This document shows, piece by piece, positions 1 to 7,796 of a DNA stretch of 9,361 nt; the stretch's first letter is position 1, and every line of letters begins with the position of its first letter. A program made the position numbers and the translations under genes. The notes below the pieces were generated by a model that saw only the letters and a list, made by a program, of their open reading frames with translations, was not told the DNA's origin and made no database searches. Location of the stretch: assembly GCA_002733465.1 (NCBI GenBank), contig NVVT01000006.1, positions 1,568 to 10,928 on the forward strand, read 5' to 3'. The stretch is from Kangiella sp. (GTDB taxonomy: Bacteria > Pseudomonadota > Gammaproteobacteria > Enterobacterales > Kangiellaceae).

Positions 1-585
1 AGCTTGAACAAAAAACCTCGACGTTCAATTACTTTTGTGGGAGCTGCGGCGGAAGAACAGGGAACTTTGGGTTCCAAATATTTTGCCGATAACCCAACAA
101 TGCCACTTTCTAAAATAGTAGGTTTGATTAACATGGATAGCTTAAATATTGTTGGTCGGAAAAAAGATATAAGCGTTAAAGGCCATGGAAAATCCGAGTT
201 AGAGGAAGTGTTAGCGACGGCTGCCGAAAAGCAGAATAGGAAATTAACACCAGAGCCTCATCCCGAACGCGGTTACTATTATCGTTCCGATCATTTTAGC
301 CTAGCTATAAAAGGTGTACCTGCGCTTAGTGTTGGCGGTGGCTCTATTTCTTTGAATCCAGAGGAAGCGGAAATTGCAGAACGTATTGGTGCTAGAGTAG
401 CAAAGTGTTATCACCAATTATGTGATGAATACGCCGAAGATTGGGGATGGCACGGCGCTAAAGAAGACTTACAGTTGTATTTTAATACCGGTTATATTTT
501 ATCGACTAATAATCAATGGCCTAACTGGTACGAAGGTACAGAATTCCGACTATTAAGAGACAAAATGATGAGTTCTGAAAAATAG
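1..585 (+). CDS. M28 family zinc metallopeptidase, C-terminal part (5' truncated by window edge)
   Basis: This is the 3' end of a co-catalytic di-zinc aminopeptidase-like protein of family M28. The frame is open from base 1, so the TTG at position 4 is not a credible start and the gene begins upstream. Counting from that TTG, the motif AAAEEQGTLGSKY (residues 14-26) supplies the general-base Glu and a zinc-ligand Glu. INMD (42-45) supplies an Asp ligand and RSDHFS (94-99) the last His ligand. The first His and the bridging Asp of the family would lie upstream. The tail, with YHQLCDEY (136-143) and WPNWYEGTEFR (172-182), matches the C-terminus of the exported M28 peptidases common in aquatic gammaproteobacteria. 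These are usually periplasmic or lipoproteins, but the export signal cannot be seen here. Family assignment is strong. The substrate is unknown. No functional link to the downstream genes is evident. Confidence 0.88.
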   Translation, partial: SLNKKPRRSITFVGAAAEEQGTLGSKYFADNPTMPLSKIVGLINMDSLNIVGRKKDISVKGHGKSELEEVLATAAEKQNRKLTPEPHPERGYYYRSDHFSLAIKGVPALSVGGGSISLNPEEAEIAERIGARVAKCYHQLCDEYAEDWGWHGAKEDLQLYFNTGYILSTNNQWPNWYEGTEFRLLRDKMMSSEK

Positions 586-597
586 ATGTTTTTCAGA
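574..597 (+). terminator. Inverted repeat over the M28 stop codon, possible weak terminator
   Basis: The arms TCTGAAAAA (574-582) and TTTTTCAGA (589-597) are perfectly complementary over 9 bp, with a 6-nt loop that contains most of the TAG stop. The stem is AT-rich and no T-run follows, so it is not a textbook Rho-independent terminator. It may protect the transcript end or be chance. arfB starts 51 bases later. Confidence 0.3.
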
Positions 598-647
598 TTA
601 CTCACCTGTGAAATCAAAAGAGCTAAATGAGTTAATAACTTAGGTCA

Positions 648-1058
648 ATGAAAATTACCGAAAAGATCAATCTGAATATTGAAGAGCTAGAACTTACAGC
701 AATACGTGCTCAAGGGGCTGGCGGACAAAATGTTAATAAAGTTTCGTCAGCAATCCATTTGCGATTCGATATTCAGCAATCTTCACTGGCCGATGATATC
801 AAAGAAAAATTATTAAATATTTCTGACTCTAGACTAACGACTGATGGAGTCATCGTTATTAAGGCACAAAAATTTAGAACTCAAGAGAAAAATAGGATAG
901 ATGCAATCGAACGGTTAGTTGAATTGATAAAACAAGCCACCCACGTAAAAAAATCACGTAAGGTAACTAGGCCAAGTAAAGCGTCTAAAACCAAAAGAAT
1001 GGACAAAAAAACGCAAAAGGGAAAACTAAAAAACCTCCGGCAGAAAGTAGATTATTAG
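648..1058 (+). CDS. arfB: Alternative ribosome-rescue factor B, peptidyl-tRNA hydrolase (ArfB/YaeJ)
   Basis: ArfB releases nascent chains from ribosomes stalled without a codon in the A site by hydrolysing peptidyl-tRNA. The 136-residue protein has the class-I release-factor catalytic fold with AQGAGGQNVNKVSSAIHLRF at residues 21-40. Its GGQ (25-27) is the hydrolysis motif. There is no codon-recognition domain. The C-terminus (about 101-136) is a very basic tail, which in E. coli ArfB enters the empty mRNA channel. Length is close to the E. coli protein (140). The ATG at 648 is preceded by AGG at 642-644, closer than ideal (3 nt), but the protein start aligns with the family. It is convergent with hslR, another factor for stalled ribosomes. 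GGQ plus short length plus basic tail separates it from RF1, RF2 and RF-H; the mitochondrial ICT1-type name is the same family. Confidence 0.95.
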   Translation: MKITEKINLNIEELELTAIRAQGAGGQNVNKVSSAIHLRFDIQQSSLADDIKEKLLNISDSRLTTDGVIVIKAQKFRTQEKNRIDAIERLVELIKQATHVKKSRKVTRPSKASKTKRMDKKTQKGKLKNLRQKVDY

Positions 1059-1134
1059 CAAAGAGAGGTGCTTAATCCTAGAACATTCGAATTAAAGGGT
1101 AAATGCGTTAGATTTGCGGATCTATTCTCCAGTT

Positions 1135-1551
1135 CTATTCGCCGGTTTTAAAACGATGGATCTGTCTCCGCTGTTTTTTATCAGGTTTACCTTGGGTCGC
1201 GGGTGCTGATAATTTACGCATTTGAGTAATTTCTTGCCTCTTAATAACACTTTCTTCTGTCTCTTGATAAAGTGTTTGGGCAAAAGTAGCGTTTTTACGA
1301 ATATCAGCGAGTTGTACAATAATGACGGTCTTTTCATCAAAACCTTGGCGTAATTTAATTTTATCGGCTATTTTTATTATCTTACCGGTTTTGGGTTTAA
1401 TGCCATCGTAATGTACTTTACCTCCTTCAATTGCTTGTTTGGCAAGCGCTCGGGTTTTGTAAAATCGGCAAGCCCATAGCCATTTATCTAAGCGTATTTT
1501 GGCGGGAGTTTGGTCATCCTTTGCGATATGGGTATCTTTTTGTTTAGGCAT
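1135..1551 (-). CDS. hslR: Heat shock protein 15, ribosome-associated S4-domain protein (Hsp15)
   Basis: Hsp15 binds free 50S subunits that still carry a peptidyl-tRNA after premature subunit dissociation and helps return them to translation. The 138-residue product has an N-terminal S4 RNA-binding domain (about 18-77) with the signature IRLDKWLWACRFYKTRALAKQ at its start (19-39) and the glycine turn IEGGKVHYDG (41-50). A helical segment with RxxATFAQTLYQE (85-97) and a lysine/arginine-rich tail (about 104-136) follow, as in E. coli HslR (133 residues). The start is ATG at 1551-1549; only a poor Shine-Dalgarno match precedes it. In E. coli the gene is heat-shock induced, but I found no clear sigma-32 promoter here. 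It is divergent from gspC across 225 bp. Roughly 76 bp separate it from the convergent arfB, with no obvious terminator between. Confidence 0.95.
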   Translation of the reverse strand: MPKQKDTHIAKDDQTPAKIRLDKWLWACRFYKTRALAKQAIEGGKVHYDGIKPKTGKIIKIADKIKLRQGFDEKTVIIVQLADIRKNATFAQTLYQETEESVIKRQEITQMRKLSAPATQGKPDKKQRRQIHRFKTGE

Positions 1552-1644
1552 ATGAGTTATTTAATGACTCTTTTGAATCTAATGTTTAGCACCGATTAAC
1601 CCCTTTTGAGGGCTACTACGTTTAGTTATTTTGTTAAAATGAAG

Positions 1645-1674
1645 ATTATGCTCAATTTTACCTGAAAATAACAA
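1645..1674 (-). promoter_or_regulatory. Possible sigma-70-like promoter for hslR
   Basis: On the minus strand TTGTTA (1674-1669) and CATAAT (1650-1645) are 18 bp apart, matching four and five bases of the -35 and -10 consensus. The site lies about 95 bp upstream of the hslR start. In AT-rich DNA such matches arise often by chance, so this is weak. Confidence 0.2.
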
Positions 1675-1678
1675 TTAA

Positions 1679-1698
1679 AACCCACTGCGTTTTGGGTT
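1679..1698. repeat. Inverted repeat AACCCA / TGGGTT in the hslR-gspC intergenic region
   Basis: The arms AACCCA (1679-1684) and TGGGTT (1693-1698) flank an 8-nt loop. It could be a small hairpin or a binding site in the divergent control region. There is no T-run on either strand, so a terminator is unlikely. The short arms leave chance as a real alternative. Confidence 0.25.
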
Positions 1699-1731
1699 AA
1701 ACTAAATGGTTCAACGAAGCATTATTGGCAA

Positions 1732-1759
1732 TTGTCCTAGATGATCTAGGGATTATATT
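1732..1759 (+). promoter_or_regulatory. Possible promoter of the gspC operon
   Basis: TTGTCC (1732-1737) and TATATT (1754-1759) are spaced by 16 bp and match four of six and five of six consensus bases. Transcription would begin near 1766, leaving only about 11 nt of leader before the gspC ATG, which would explain the absence of a Shine-Dalgarno sequence. The spacer contains most of a 15-bp dyad that could act as operator. The prediction is by eye only. Confidence 0.3.
1736..1750. promoter_or_regulatory. 15-bp perfect dyad CCTAGATgATCTAGG, candidate operator upstream of gspC
   Basis: CCTAGAT and ATCTAGG are exact inverted repeats around a single central G, centred 34 bp upstream of the gspC start codon. 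The size and symmetry suit a homodimeric repressor or activator. It overlaps the proposed -35 box and spacer, a position typical for repression. I do not recognise the motif as belonging to a known regulator. Confidence 0.4.
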
Positions 1760-1776
1760 AAAAGTTAACTTATTTA

Positions 1777-2715
1777 ATGAATTTATCGACGAATACAATA
1801 CTAAATTGGGGCAAAAACTACTTTAATTGGTTGCCTATTATCCAATGGACGGCGTGGATCGTTATTGCTGTGCTTGGTGCTAAATTGTTTTGGATACTCT
1901 CTTTGCACATCATGGCGGATGATATATCTAAGAAAAAAGCAGTATTAGTCGCTTCAACTCAATCTGCTCAAACCAATAGCTCTGTAGATGTGGGTGGTTT
2001 AGTCAGTATGCATTTATTTGGTGATCAAGATAAAGCGCCGGTGGCGGTAGTTGAGGATGTTGTAGATGCACCTGACACACAATTAAACCTTAAATTGAGA
2101 GGGATTTACGCAGCGACTAATAAATCGCACTCTAATTCAATCATCGAAGATGGAAAGGGCAAGCAAGCCGTTTATTTTATAGATGACAAATTAGAGGTGT
2201 CTGGTCGGGTATATTTGCGGATTGTCTATAGTGATCGAGTGATTTTGGAAACCAATGGACGAAAAGAGGTTCTTAGATTAAAAGACTCTTTACCAGTCAA
2301 TATGCAACGAAAAAAATCTAGCCAGTTAACCTTAAAAAAATCGACCGATAAAAAAGTACAAGATAAACGAAAAAATAAGCAGATTAGTAAGTCTTTAAAT
2401 GAATATCGAAAAAAACTATTAGAAAACCCCATGAGTTTGTCTGACTTGGTTAGAATGAGCCCTTCAACTAGAAATGGCGAAACCATCGGTTATCGGATTT
2501 CCCCCGGTAAAGATAAACGACTATTTACCCAGTTGGGATTAAGACGCAATGACGTCATTACGGGAGTTAACGGTATGTCCCTAGCTAACCCAGCCGATGC
2601 GATGCAGTTGTTTGGTGAGATTCAAAATATGCAAGATATTCAAGTTGATATTCTACGTGGAAAAGAAAACATCAGTCTTCTATTAGACTTAAATAATGCT
2701 CAGAGTAGTCAATAG
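1777..2715 (+). CDS. gspC: Type II secretion system protein C, inner-membrane clamp protein
   Basis: GspC is a bitopic inner-membrane protein that links the platform to the secretin and takes part in substrate recognition. The 312-residue product has a short cytoplasmic N-terminus and one transmembrane helix (about 20-44, IIQWTAWIVIAVLGAKLFWI). A periplasmic HR domain follows (about 73-170, beginning GGLVSMHLFG and containing LKLRGIYAATN). A lysine-rich linker (about 174-210) leads to a C-terminal PDZ domain (about 230-306, GYRISPGKDKRLFTQLGLR). In the family the HR domain binds the N0 domain of GspD. The ATG at 1777 is the first in frame after an upstream stop at 1759, though no good ribosome-binding site is visible. 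It is the first gene of the rightward operon. The highly charged linker is longer than needed and is the variable part of this family. Confidence 0.95.
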   Translation: MNLSTNTILNWGKNYFNWLPIIQWTAWIVIAVLGAKLFWILSLHIMADDISKKKAVLVASTQSAQTNSSVDVGGLVSMHLFGDQDKAPVAVVEDVVDAPDTQLNLKLRGIYAATNKSHSNSIIEDGKGKQAVYFIDDKLEVSGRVYLRIVYSDRVILETNGRKEVLRLKDSLPVNMQRKKSSQLTLKKSTDKKVQDKRKNKQISKSLNEYRKKLLENPMSLSDLVRMSPSTRNGETIGYRISPGKDKRLFTQLGLRRNDVITGVNGMSLANPADAMQLFGEIQNMQDIQVDILRGKENISLLLDLNNAQSSQ

Positions 2716-2805
2716 TATGCGTATTGAAAAAAATAAAATAGAGAAAAATGCCGTGGTAAATAATCTTAAAAAAGTAAGAAAATCAGATTTAGGAAAACCG
2801 GAATT

Positions 2806-2811
2806 AGGAAG
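2806..2811 (+). promoter_or_regulatory. Ribosome-binding site that decides the gspD start
   Basis: AGGAAG stands 7 nt before the ATG at 2819. The two earlier in-frame ATGs (2696 and 2717) have no comparable purine motif. This is the main sequence argument for starting GspD at its signal peptide. Confidence 0.65.
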
Positions 2812-2818
2812 AAAGTCC

Positions 2819-4894
2819 ATGTTTAAAAATGTCACCACAAAACTAACCTTGATTTTAGTCAGTTTAGTTATTTTATCCACCAGTGTCTCCGCAGATAAAG
2901 CGACAATTAATCAAAAAGAAACCGACATTGGTGTTTTTATTGAAATGGTTAGCCGTTTGACGGGTAAAACTTTTATTGTCGATCCTAGAGTTCGTAATAA
3001 AAAAATCACAGTCATTTCGCAACATGAAATGGATGAAGATGAAATTTTTGCATTATTTTTAAGTGTTTTAAAAGTGCATCAATTTAGTGCGGTTAAAACA
3101 GGTAATCTTTATAAAATAGAGCAATTGCAAACGGCTAAGCAAGATTCCGTAGAAGTTTATACAGAAGGAAAAAAATATGCAGGTGATCAGCTAATCACAC
3201 GAGTGATCAAAGTTGATAATGTCGATGTCAGTCAGTTAGTGCCTTTGTTAAGAACACTGATACCTCAACAGGGACATATGGCTCAATACAAGCCAACCAA
3301 TGTGATTGTGATCCACGATACAGCTGCCAATCTAGACCGATTAGTCAAAATTATTGAAAAAATCGATCAGGAAAGTAACCAAGAAATTGAAATCATTGAT
3401 TTAGAGCATGCCTCTGCGACTGAAGTAGTTAGAATTTTAGAAACTTTAGAAAAAGCAAATAGTAGTTCAAAAAAAGGTGATGCCAATAAACCTCGCTTTG
3501 TTGCTGATGAACGGACAAATAGTATTTTATTAAGTGCAAATAATAAGTCTTCATTACGATTAAAGCTATTAATCGCAAAATTGGATTCACCAATTAAAAA
3601 TGCAGGTAATACGAAAGTTAGACATTTGCATTATGCTAAAGCGGAAGAAATTGCCACATTGCTTGAAGGTGTCGGAGACTCTATTCAAACAGATGATTCG
3701 AAAAAGAAAAGTTCGAGTTCAAGACGTGGTTCTAATAAGGGATATTCAATTAAAGCACATCAAGAAACTAACTCTTTAGTCATTACTGCACCGCCTGATA
3801 TTATGAAATCATTTGACTCGGTGATTAATCAACTAGATATTCGTCGTAAACAAGTTCATGTTGAAGCTATCATTGTTGAAATTTCAGAAAGTTTAAATCA
3901 GGAGCTAGGTGTTCAATGGGGCGGTGCCGGTGGTTTAATTAATTTTTCTAATACTTCGGTTCCCGCTACAAGTGTTATTGGGGGGTTACTTAGTAATAGA
4001 GGGCAGGACGGCACAACCACTGTATCCTTTCCAGATGGTGTAAGAACTGAAATCAGCACACCCAATCAAGGTGATAATGGTGCAGGCATTGGACAGGCCA
4101 TTGCAGGTGTAACTGGAGCATTGTTAGGATTCTCCAACGGAAACTCATGGGGAGCATTATTAAACTTATTGGCATCGGATACTGAGTCTAACGTTCTATC
4201 TACACCAAGTTTAACCACGCTGGACAATGAAGAAGCAACTATTAGTATTGGACAAGAAATTCCGATTATTACCGGTTCTCAATTAGGTAGTGGAAACAGT
4301 AATCCCTTTCAATCCGTTGATAGACAGGATGTGGGGATTAAACTCAAAATCACCCCACAGATTAATGAAGGTAACGCTGTTGTTTTGTCAATAGAACAAG
4401 AAGTGTCTGGCATAGCTGGAAGTACATCGGTTGATGTAGTAACCAATAAGCGAGTGATTAAAACAACGGTTCTGGTGAATAGTGGCCAAACGATTGTTCT
4501 AGGTGGTTTGATTGATAATGATGTGCAAGAAAGCGAACAAAAAGTGCCGATATTGGGTGATATTCCATTTTTAGGTGCTCTGTTTCGTTCAAGCGGAACC
4601 ACTAAAAGAAAAACCAATTTGATGGTTTTTATTCGCCCAACAATAATTACTGACGCCGCAGACATTAATGATATTAGCTCAAATAAATATAATTATATGA
4701 GAGCTCTAGAGTTAGATAAAAAATTAAAAGGGATTTCTTTAATGCCTTTTACTGACCCAGCTGTATTGCCTGAGTGGGATGAATCTCTTGCATTACCTCC
4801 CAGTTTTGAGAAAGCTGAGAAATTATTGGAAGATGTTGAAGCCTCAACTAATATGCCAATTACACCCTTGCCACCTAAAGCAACTAACGAATAG
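2819..4894 (+). CDS. gspD: Type II secretion system outer-membrane secretin GspD
   Basis: GspD forms the multimeric outer-membrane channel through which folded proteins leave the periplasm. From the ATG at 2819 it is 691 residues: a Sec signal peptide (MFKNVTTKLTLILVSLVILS..., about 1-25), N0 (about 28-103), N1 (127-185), N2 (190-259), N3 (266-340, with a Ser/Lys-rich loop near 293-308) and the secretin core (about 341-610). The core carries EIPIITGSQ (480-488), the gate-region glycine, and the signature VPILGDIPFLGALF (576-589). The 80-residue tail includes GISLMPF and may be the pilotin-binding S region, but no partner is seen here. The frame is also open from ATGs at 2696 (overlapping gspC by 20 bp) and 2717. 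Those would place up to 41 charged residues before the signal peptide, so they are less likely. The stop is 8 nt before gspE. Confidence 0.95.
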   Translation: MFKNVTTKLTLILVSLVILSTSVSADKATINQKETDIGVFIEMVSRLTGKTFIVDPRVRNKKITVISQHEMDEDEIFALFLSVLKVHQFSAVKTGNLYKIEQLQTAKQDSVEVYTEGKKYAGDQLITRVIKVDNVDVSQLVPLLRTLIPQQGHMAQYKPTNVIVIHDTAANLDRLVKIIEKIDQESNQEIEIIDLEHASATEVVRILETLEKANSSSKKGDANKPRFVADERTNSILLSANNKSSLRLKLLIAKLDSPIKNAGNTKVRHLHYAKAEEIATLLEGVGDSIQTDDSKKKSSSSRRGSNKGYSIKAHQETNSLVITAPPDIMKSFDSVINQLDIRRKQVHVEAIIVEISESLNQELGVQWGGAGGLINFSNTSVPATSVIGGLLSNRGQDGTTTVSFPDGVRTEISTPNQGDNGAGIGQAIAGVTGALLGFSNGNSWGALLNLLASDTESNVLSTPSLTTLDNEEATISIGQEIPIITGSQLGSGNSNPFQSVDRQDVGIKLKITPQINEGNAVVLSIEQEVSGIAGSTSVDVVTNKRVIKTTVLVNSGQTIVLGGLIDNDVQESEQKVPILGDIPFLGALFRSSGTTKRKTNLMVFIRPTIITDAADINDISSNKYNYMRALELDKKLKGISLMPFTDPAVLPEWDESLALPPSFEKAEKLLEDVEASTNMPITPLPPKATNE

Positions 4895-4902
4895 GCAATA
4901 CT

Positions 4903-6519
4903 ATGGCAGTTAGTGATTTGATCAGAGATTCTGGTAAAGAAGAGACTGACGACCTAGCCTCTGAATTAGTTGTGGATGGCGAGAGTGCTAGTATTGATGA
5001 TAGTGTGGATGACGTTGCTTCAAAAGAAAGATTAATGCAGGAAAAGCAAAATATTCGTTTACCTTTTTCCTTCGCAAAAAAACATGGTGTGTTAATTACC
5101 TACAACAAAGAAGATGATATTTTAGTCGCTTTAGTAAAACAAGATGTCAGCATTAAATCAATTTCTGAAGCGAGACGATTTGCTAAACAAAAGATTCATT
5201 TTCAAGAAGTTTCAGATGAAGATTTTGAATTTAATTTAGGTAAAGTTTATCAAGATAATGCCGGTGAAGCTATGGCGGCCATGGAAGATATTGGCGATGA
5301 TTTAGATTTATTTAAATTGGCAGACGAACTTCCTGAAACCGAAGATTTATTAGAGGCGGATGACGATGCGCCAATTATCAAATTGATTAATGCATTGTTA
5401 ACCGAAGCCATTAAAGAAAACGCTTCCGATATTCATGTAGAAACATTCGAAAATGATTTGAAAATTCGATTTCGCGTCGATGGTGTTTTACGAGAAGTTT
5501 TAAGTCCTGGTAAAAAACTGGCTCCACTTTTAGTTTCAAGAATAAAAGTTATGGCAAAACTTGATATTGCCGAAAAACGAGTTCCCCAAGATGGCCGAAT
5601 CGCCTTAAAAATTGCTAACCGCGGTGTTGATGTTCGTGTATCAACGATCCCATCAAGTCATGGCGAAAGAGTGGTGATGAGGTTGCTTGATAAACAAGCG
5701 GGAAGATTGGATTTTTCTCATCTAGGGATGCCAGATCATATTAAGAAAGAAATGGATAGCCTACTGCATAAACCGCACGGAATTATTCTTGTAACAGGAC
5801 CCACGGGTTCAGGTAAAACAACAACACTTTATGCGGGATTAACACTACTTAACAATGCCACTCGTAATATTCTTACGGTAGAAGATCCCGTGGAATATTT
5901 GCTAAATGGAATCGGTCAAACCCAAGTGAATAGCAAAGTAAAAATGACTTTTGCTACCGGATTACGAGCAATTTTAAGACAGGATCCCGATGTGGTGATG
6001 GTGGGTGAAATTCGTGATTTAGAAACTGCAGAAATTGCAGTTCAAGCAAGTTTAACCGGACATTTGGTACTTTCGACTTTGCATACGAATACGGCCTCAG
6101 GTGCGGTAACCCGTTTACAAGATATGGGAATTGAACCATTTTTATTATCGACTAGTTTGCTCGGCGTGTTAGCTCAACGATTAGTCCGCGTGCTTTGTCC
6201 AATTTGTAAAGAGTCGATGCTTGCTAACCCAAAAGAATGCGAATTAATGAATTTTGATATTGGAAAACCGCCAACAATTTTTCATGCAAAAGGGTGTGGT
6301 GAATGTAATCATTCGGGCTATAAAGGTCGCCAAGGGATCTTTGAACTGGTCACCGTTGATGAAGAAACCAGAGCAATGATTCACAGTGGTGCTGGGGAGT
6401 TACAAATTGAAAAACACGCAAGGCAAAAAGGTTTTAGCATTCGTGAAGATGGTAAACGCAGAGTGCTAGAAGGGCTCACGACCGTCGAAGAAGTTTTAAG
6501 AGTCACTAGAGAAGACTAA
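4903..6519 (+). CDS. gspE: Type II secretion system assembly ATPase GspE
   Basis: GspE is the hexameric cytoplasmic ATPase that powers pseudopilus growth, docking on GspL and GspF. The 538-residue protein has an acidic N-terminus (about 1-45) and an N-terminal domain (about 50-115). An acidic linker precedes the N2E region with SDIHVE (175-180). The ATPase core shows Walker A GPTGSGKT (299-306), the Asp box ILTVEDPVEY (323-332), Walker B DPDVVMVGEIRD (361-372) and the His box GHLVLSTLHTNTA (386-398). The tetracysteine zinc module, typical of T2SS and type IV pilus assembly ATPases, is complete: C432, C435, C465 and C468. All catalytic motifs look intact. A minimal AGG at 4893-4895 overlaps the gspD stop and lies 7 nt before the ATG. 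PilB is excluded by context. Confidence 0.97.
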   Translation: MAVSDLIRDSGKEETDDLASELVVDGESASIDDSVDDVASKERLMQEKQNIRLPFSFAKKHGVLITYNKEDDILVALVKQDVSIKSISEARRFAKQKIHFQEVSDEDFEFNLGKVYQDNAGEAMAAMEDIGDDLDLFKLADELPETEDLLEADDDAPIIKLINALLTEAIKENASDIHVETFENDLKIRFRVDGVLREVLSPGKKLAPLLVSRIKVMAKLDIAEKRVPQDGRIALKIANRGVDVRVSTIPSSHGERVVMRLLDKQAGRLDFSHLGMPDHIKKEMDSLLHKPHGIILVTGPTGSGKTTTLYAGLTLLNNATRNILTVEDPVEYLLNGIGQTQVNSKVKMTFATGLRAILRQDPDVVMVGEIRDLETAEIAVQASLTGHLVLSTLHTNTASGAVTRLQDMGIEPFLLSTSLLGVLAQRLVRVLCPICKESMLANPKECELMNFDIGKPPTIFHAKGCGECNHSGYKGRQGIFELVTVDEETRAMIHSGAGELQIEKHARQKGFSIREDGKRRVLEGLTTVEEVLRVTRED

Positions 6520-7742
6520 TGGCTGCATTCGAATACGTTGCTCTCGATACCAAAGGCAAACAAATAAAAGGTGTCATGGAAGGCGATACACCTCGCCAGA
6601 TTAGACAATTGTTAAAGGAGAAAAACCTAATTCCGATTGATGTGGAAAGCATCAATAAACGAGATAAAAGTAGCGGAACATCCACAAAAGCTGGAGTGAG
6701 TAAATTAAAAATAGGTGCTGCCGATTTAGCGTTAATTACAAGACAAATAGCCACGTTAATTCGAGCAGCTATTCCGGTTGAAGAAACTATCAAAGCAGTC
6801 GCTGAGCAATGTGAAAAAACTAAACAGAAAACCATGCTATTAGGAATTCGCGCTAGAGTAGTTGAAGGACATAGTTTGGCTGATGCATTAAGTGAATATC
6901 CACGCGTTTTTTCAGAATTGTATCGCTCTATGGTCGCAGCCGGTGAAAAGTCGGGACATTTAGAATTAGTTTTAGAGCGTTTAGCTGAATATACAGAATC
7001 CCGCCAAGCAATTTCTCAAAAAATAACCGGTGCTTTGGTTTACCCTGTAATTTTATCCGTAGTCAGTATCGGTATTGTTGGATTTCTTCTGGGATCGGTT
7101 GTTCCCGAAATTACTAAAAGTTTTACTAAATCGGGACAAGAACTTCCTTGGCTAACCGAAGCACTCTTGTCATTAAGCGATTACGTACAATCTTGGGGAG
7201 TGCTGACATTTATTATTATTTTTGCAATGGTTTCGGGATTTAAGTATTTATTGAGAACACCGAGTTTACGGCTAAAGTGGGATAAGTGGAAAATAAACGC
7301 TTGGATTATAGGTAAAGTCATTCGTGGACTAAATGCTGCAAGATTCGCAAGAACTTTAGCAATCCTCAATGCCAGTAGCGTGCCCTTATTAGAAGGACTG
7401 AAAATTGCGGGCGATGTAATGACAAACGCTGAATTAAAAGTTGCCGTAGCAGAAGCCGCAACCAGAGTGAGTGAAGGTTCGGGCATTAAAGTATCTTTGC
7501 AGCAATGTGGTTATTTTCCACCAATGATGTTGCATATGATCGCCAGTGGTGAAAGTTCAGGCCAGTTAGAAGAAATGCTAGACCGCGCAGCCGATAATCA
7601 AGAAGTACAGTTTGATAATATGGTGAGTGTGATGATGGATTTAATCGGACCCATTATGATTTTAATCATGGGCGCGTTTGTTTTTATGATTGTACTGGCA
7701 ATTATGTTGCCGGTATTTGAATTGAGCAATACGCTGACCTAA
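6519..7742 (+). CDS. gspF: Type II secretion system inner-membrane platform protein GspF
   Basis: GspF is the polytopic inner-membrane core of the platform and is thought to be turned by GspE to extract and add pseudopilin subunits. The 407-residue protein begins with the typical FEYVALDTKGKQIKGV. It carries two repeated cytoplasmic T2SSF domains, about 70-193 (LITRQIATLIRAAIPVEE) and about 274-397 (ARFARTLAILNASSVPLLEG). Predicted transmembrane helices lie near 171-194, 225-244 and 370-398. The duplicated GEKSGHLE (142-149) and SGESSGQLE (343-351) turns are visible. Its ATG overlaps the gspE stop as TAATG, implying translational coupling, and a purine stretch (6508-6514) precedes it. It is followed by the 384-bp repeat-filled gap rather than directly by gspG. 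Confidence 0.97.
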   Translation: MAAFEYVALDTKGKQIKGVMEGDTPRQIRQLLKEKNLIPIDVESINKRDKSSGTSTKAGVSKLKIGAADLALITRQIATLIRAAIPVEETIKAVAEQCEKTKQKTMLLGIRARVVEGHSLADALSEYPRVFSELYRSMVAAGEKSGHLELVLERLAEYTESRQAISQKITGALVYPVILSVVSIGIVGFLLGSVVPEITKSFTKSGQELPWLTEALLSLSDYVQSWGVLTFIIIFAMVSGFKYLLRTPSLRLKWDKWKINAWIIGKVIRGLNAARFARTLAILNASSVPLLEGLKIAGDVMTNAELKVAVAEAATRVSEGSGIKVSLQQCGYFPPMMLHMIASGESSGQLEEMLDRAADNQEVQFDNMVSVMMDLIGPIMILIMGAFVFMIVLAIMLPVFELSNTLT

Positions 7743-7760
7743 AAAGATAAAAGAAACAGA

Positions 7761-7782
7761 CTCCTCATTTCCAAAAGAGGAG
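7761..7782 (+). repeat. Hairpin CTCCTC / GAGGAG just after gspF
   Basis: The arms at 7761-7766 and 7777-7782 form a 6-bp stem with a 10-nt loop, 18 bases after the gspF stop. The following bases are A-rich, not T-rich, so it is not a classical terminator. It could stabilise the 3' end of the upstream mRNA segment. It is separate from the repeat elements that begin at 7797. Confidence 0.3.
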
Positions 7783-7796
7783 ATAAAGAAAATACC

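Noticed and set aside
1059..1134. Bidirectional terminator between arfB and hslR
   Set aside because: Only 4-bp stems such as AGAT/ATCT were found; nothing is convincing.
1601..1612. CCCT-TTTG-AGGG hairpin between hslR and gspC as a terminator
   Set aside because: The stem is only 4 bp and has no T-run on either strand.
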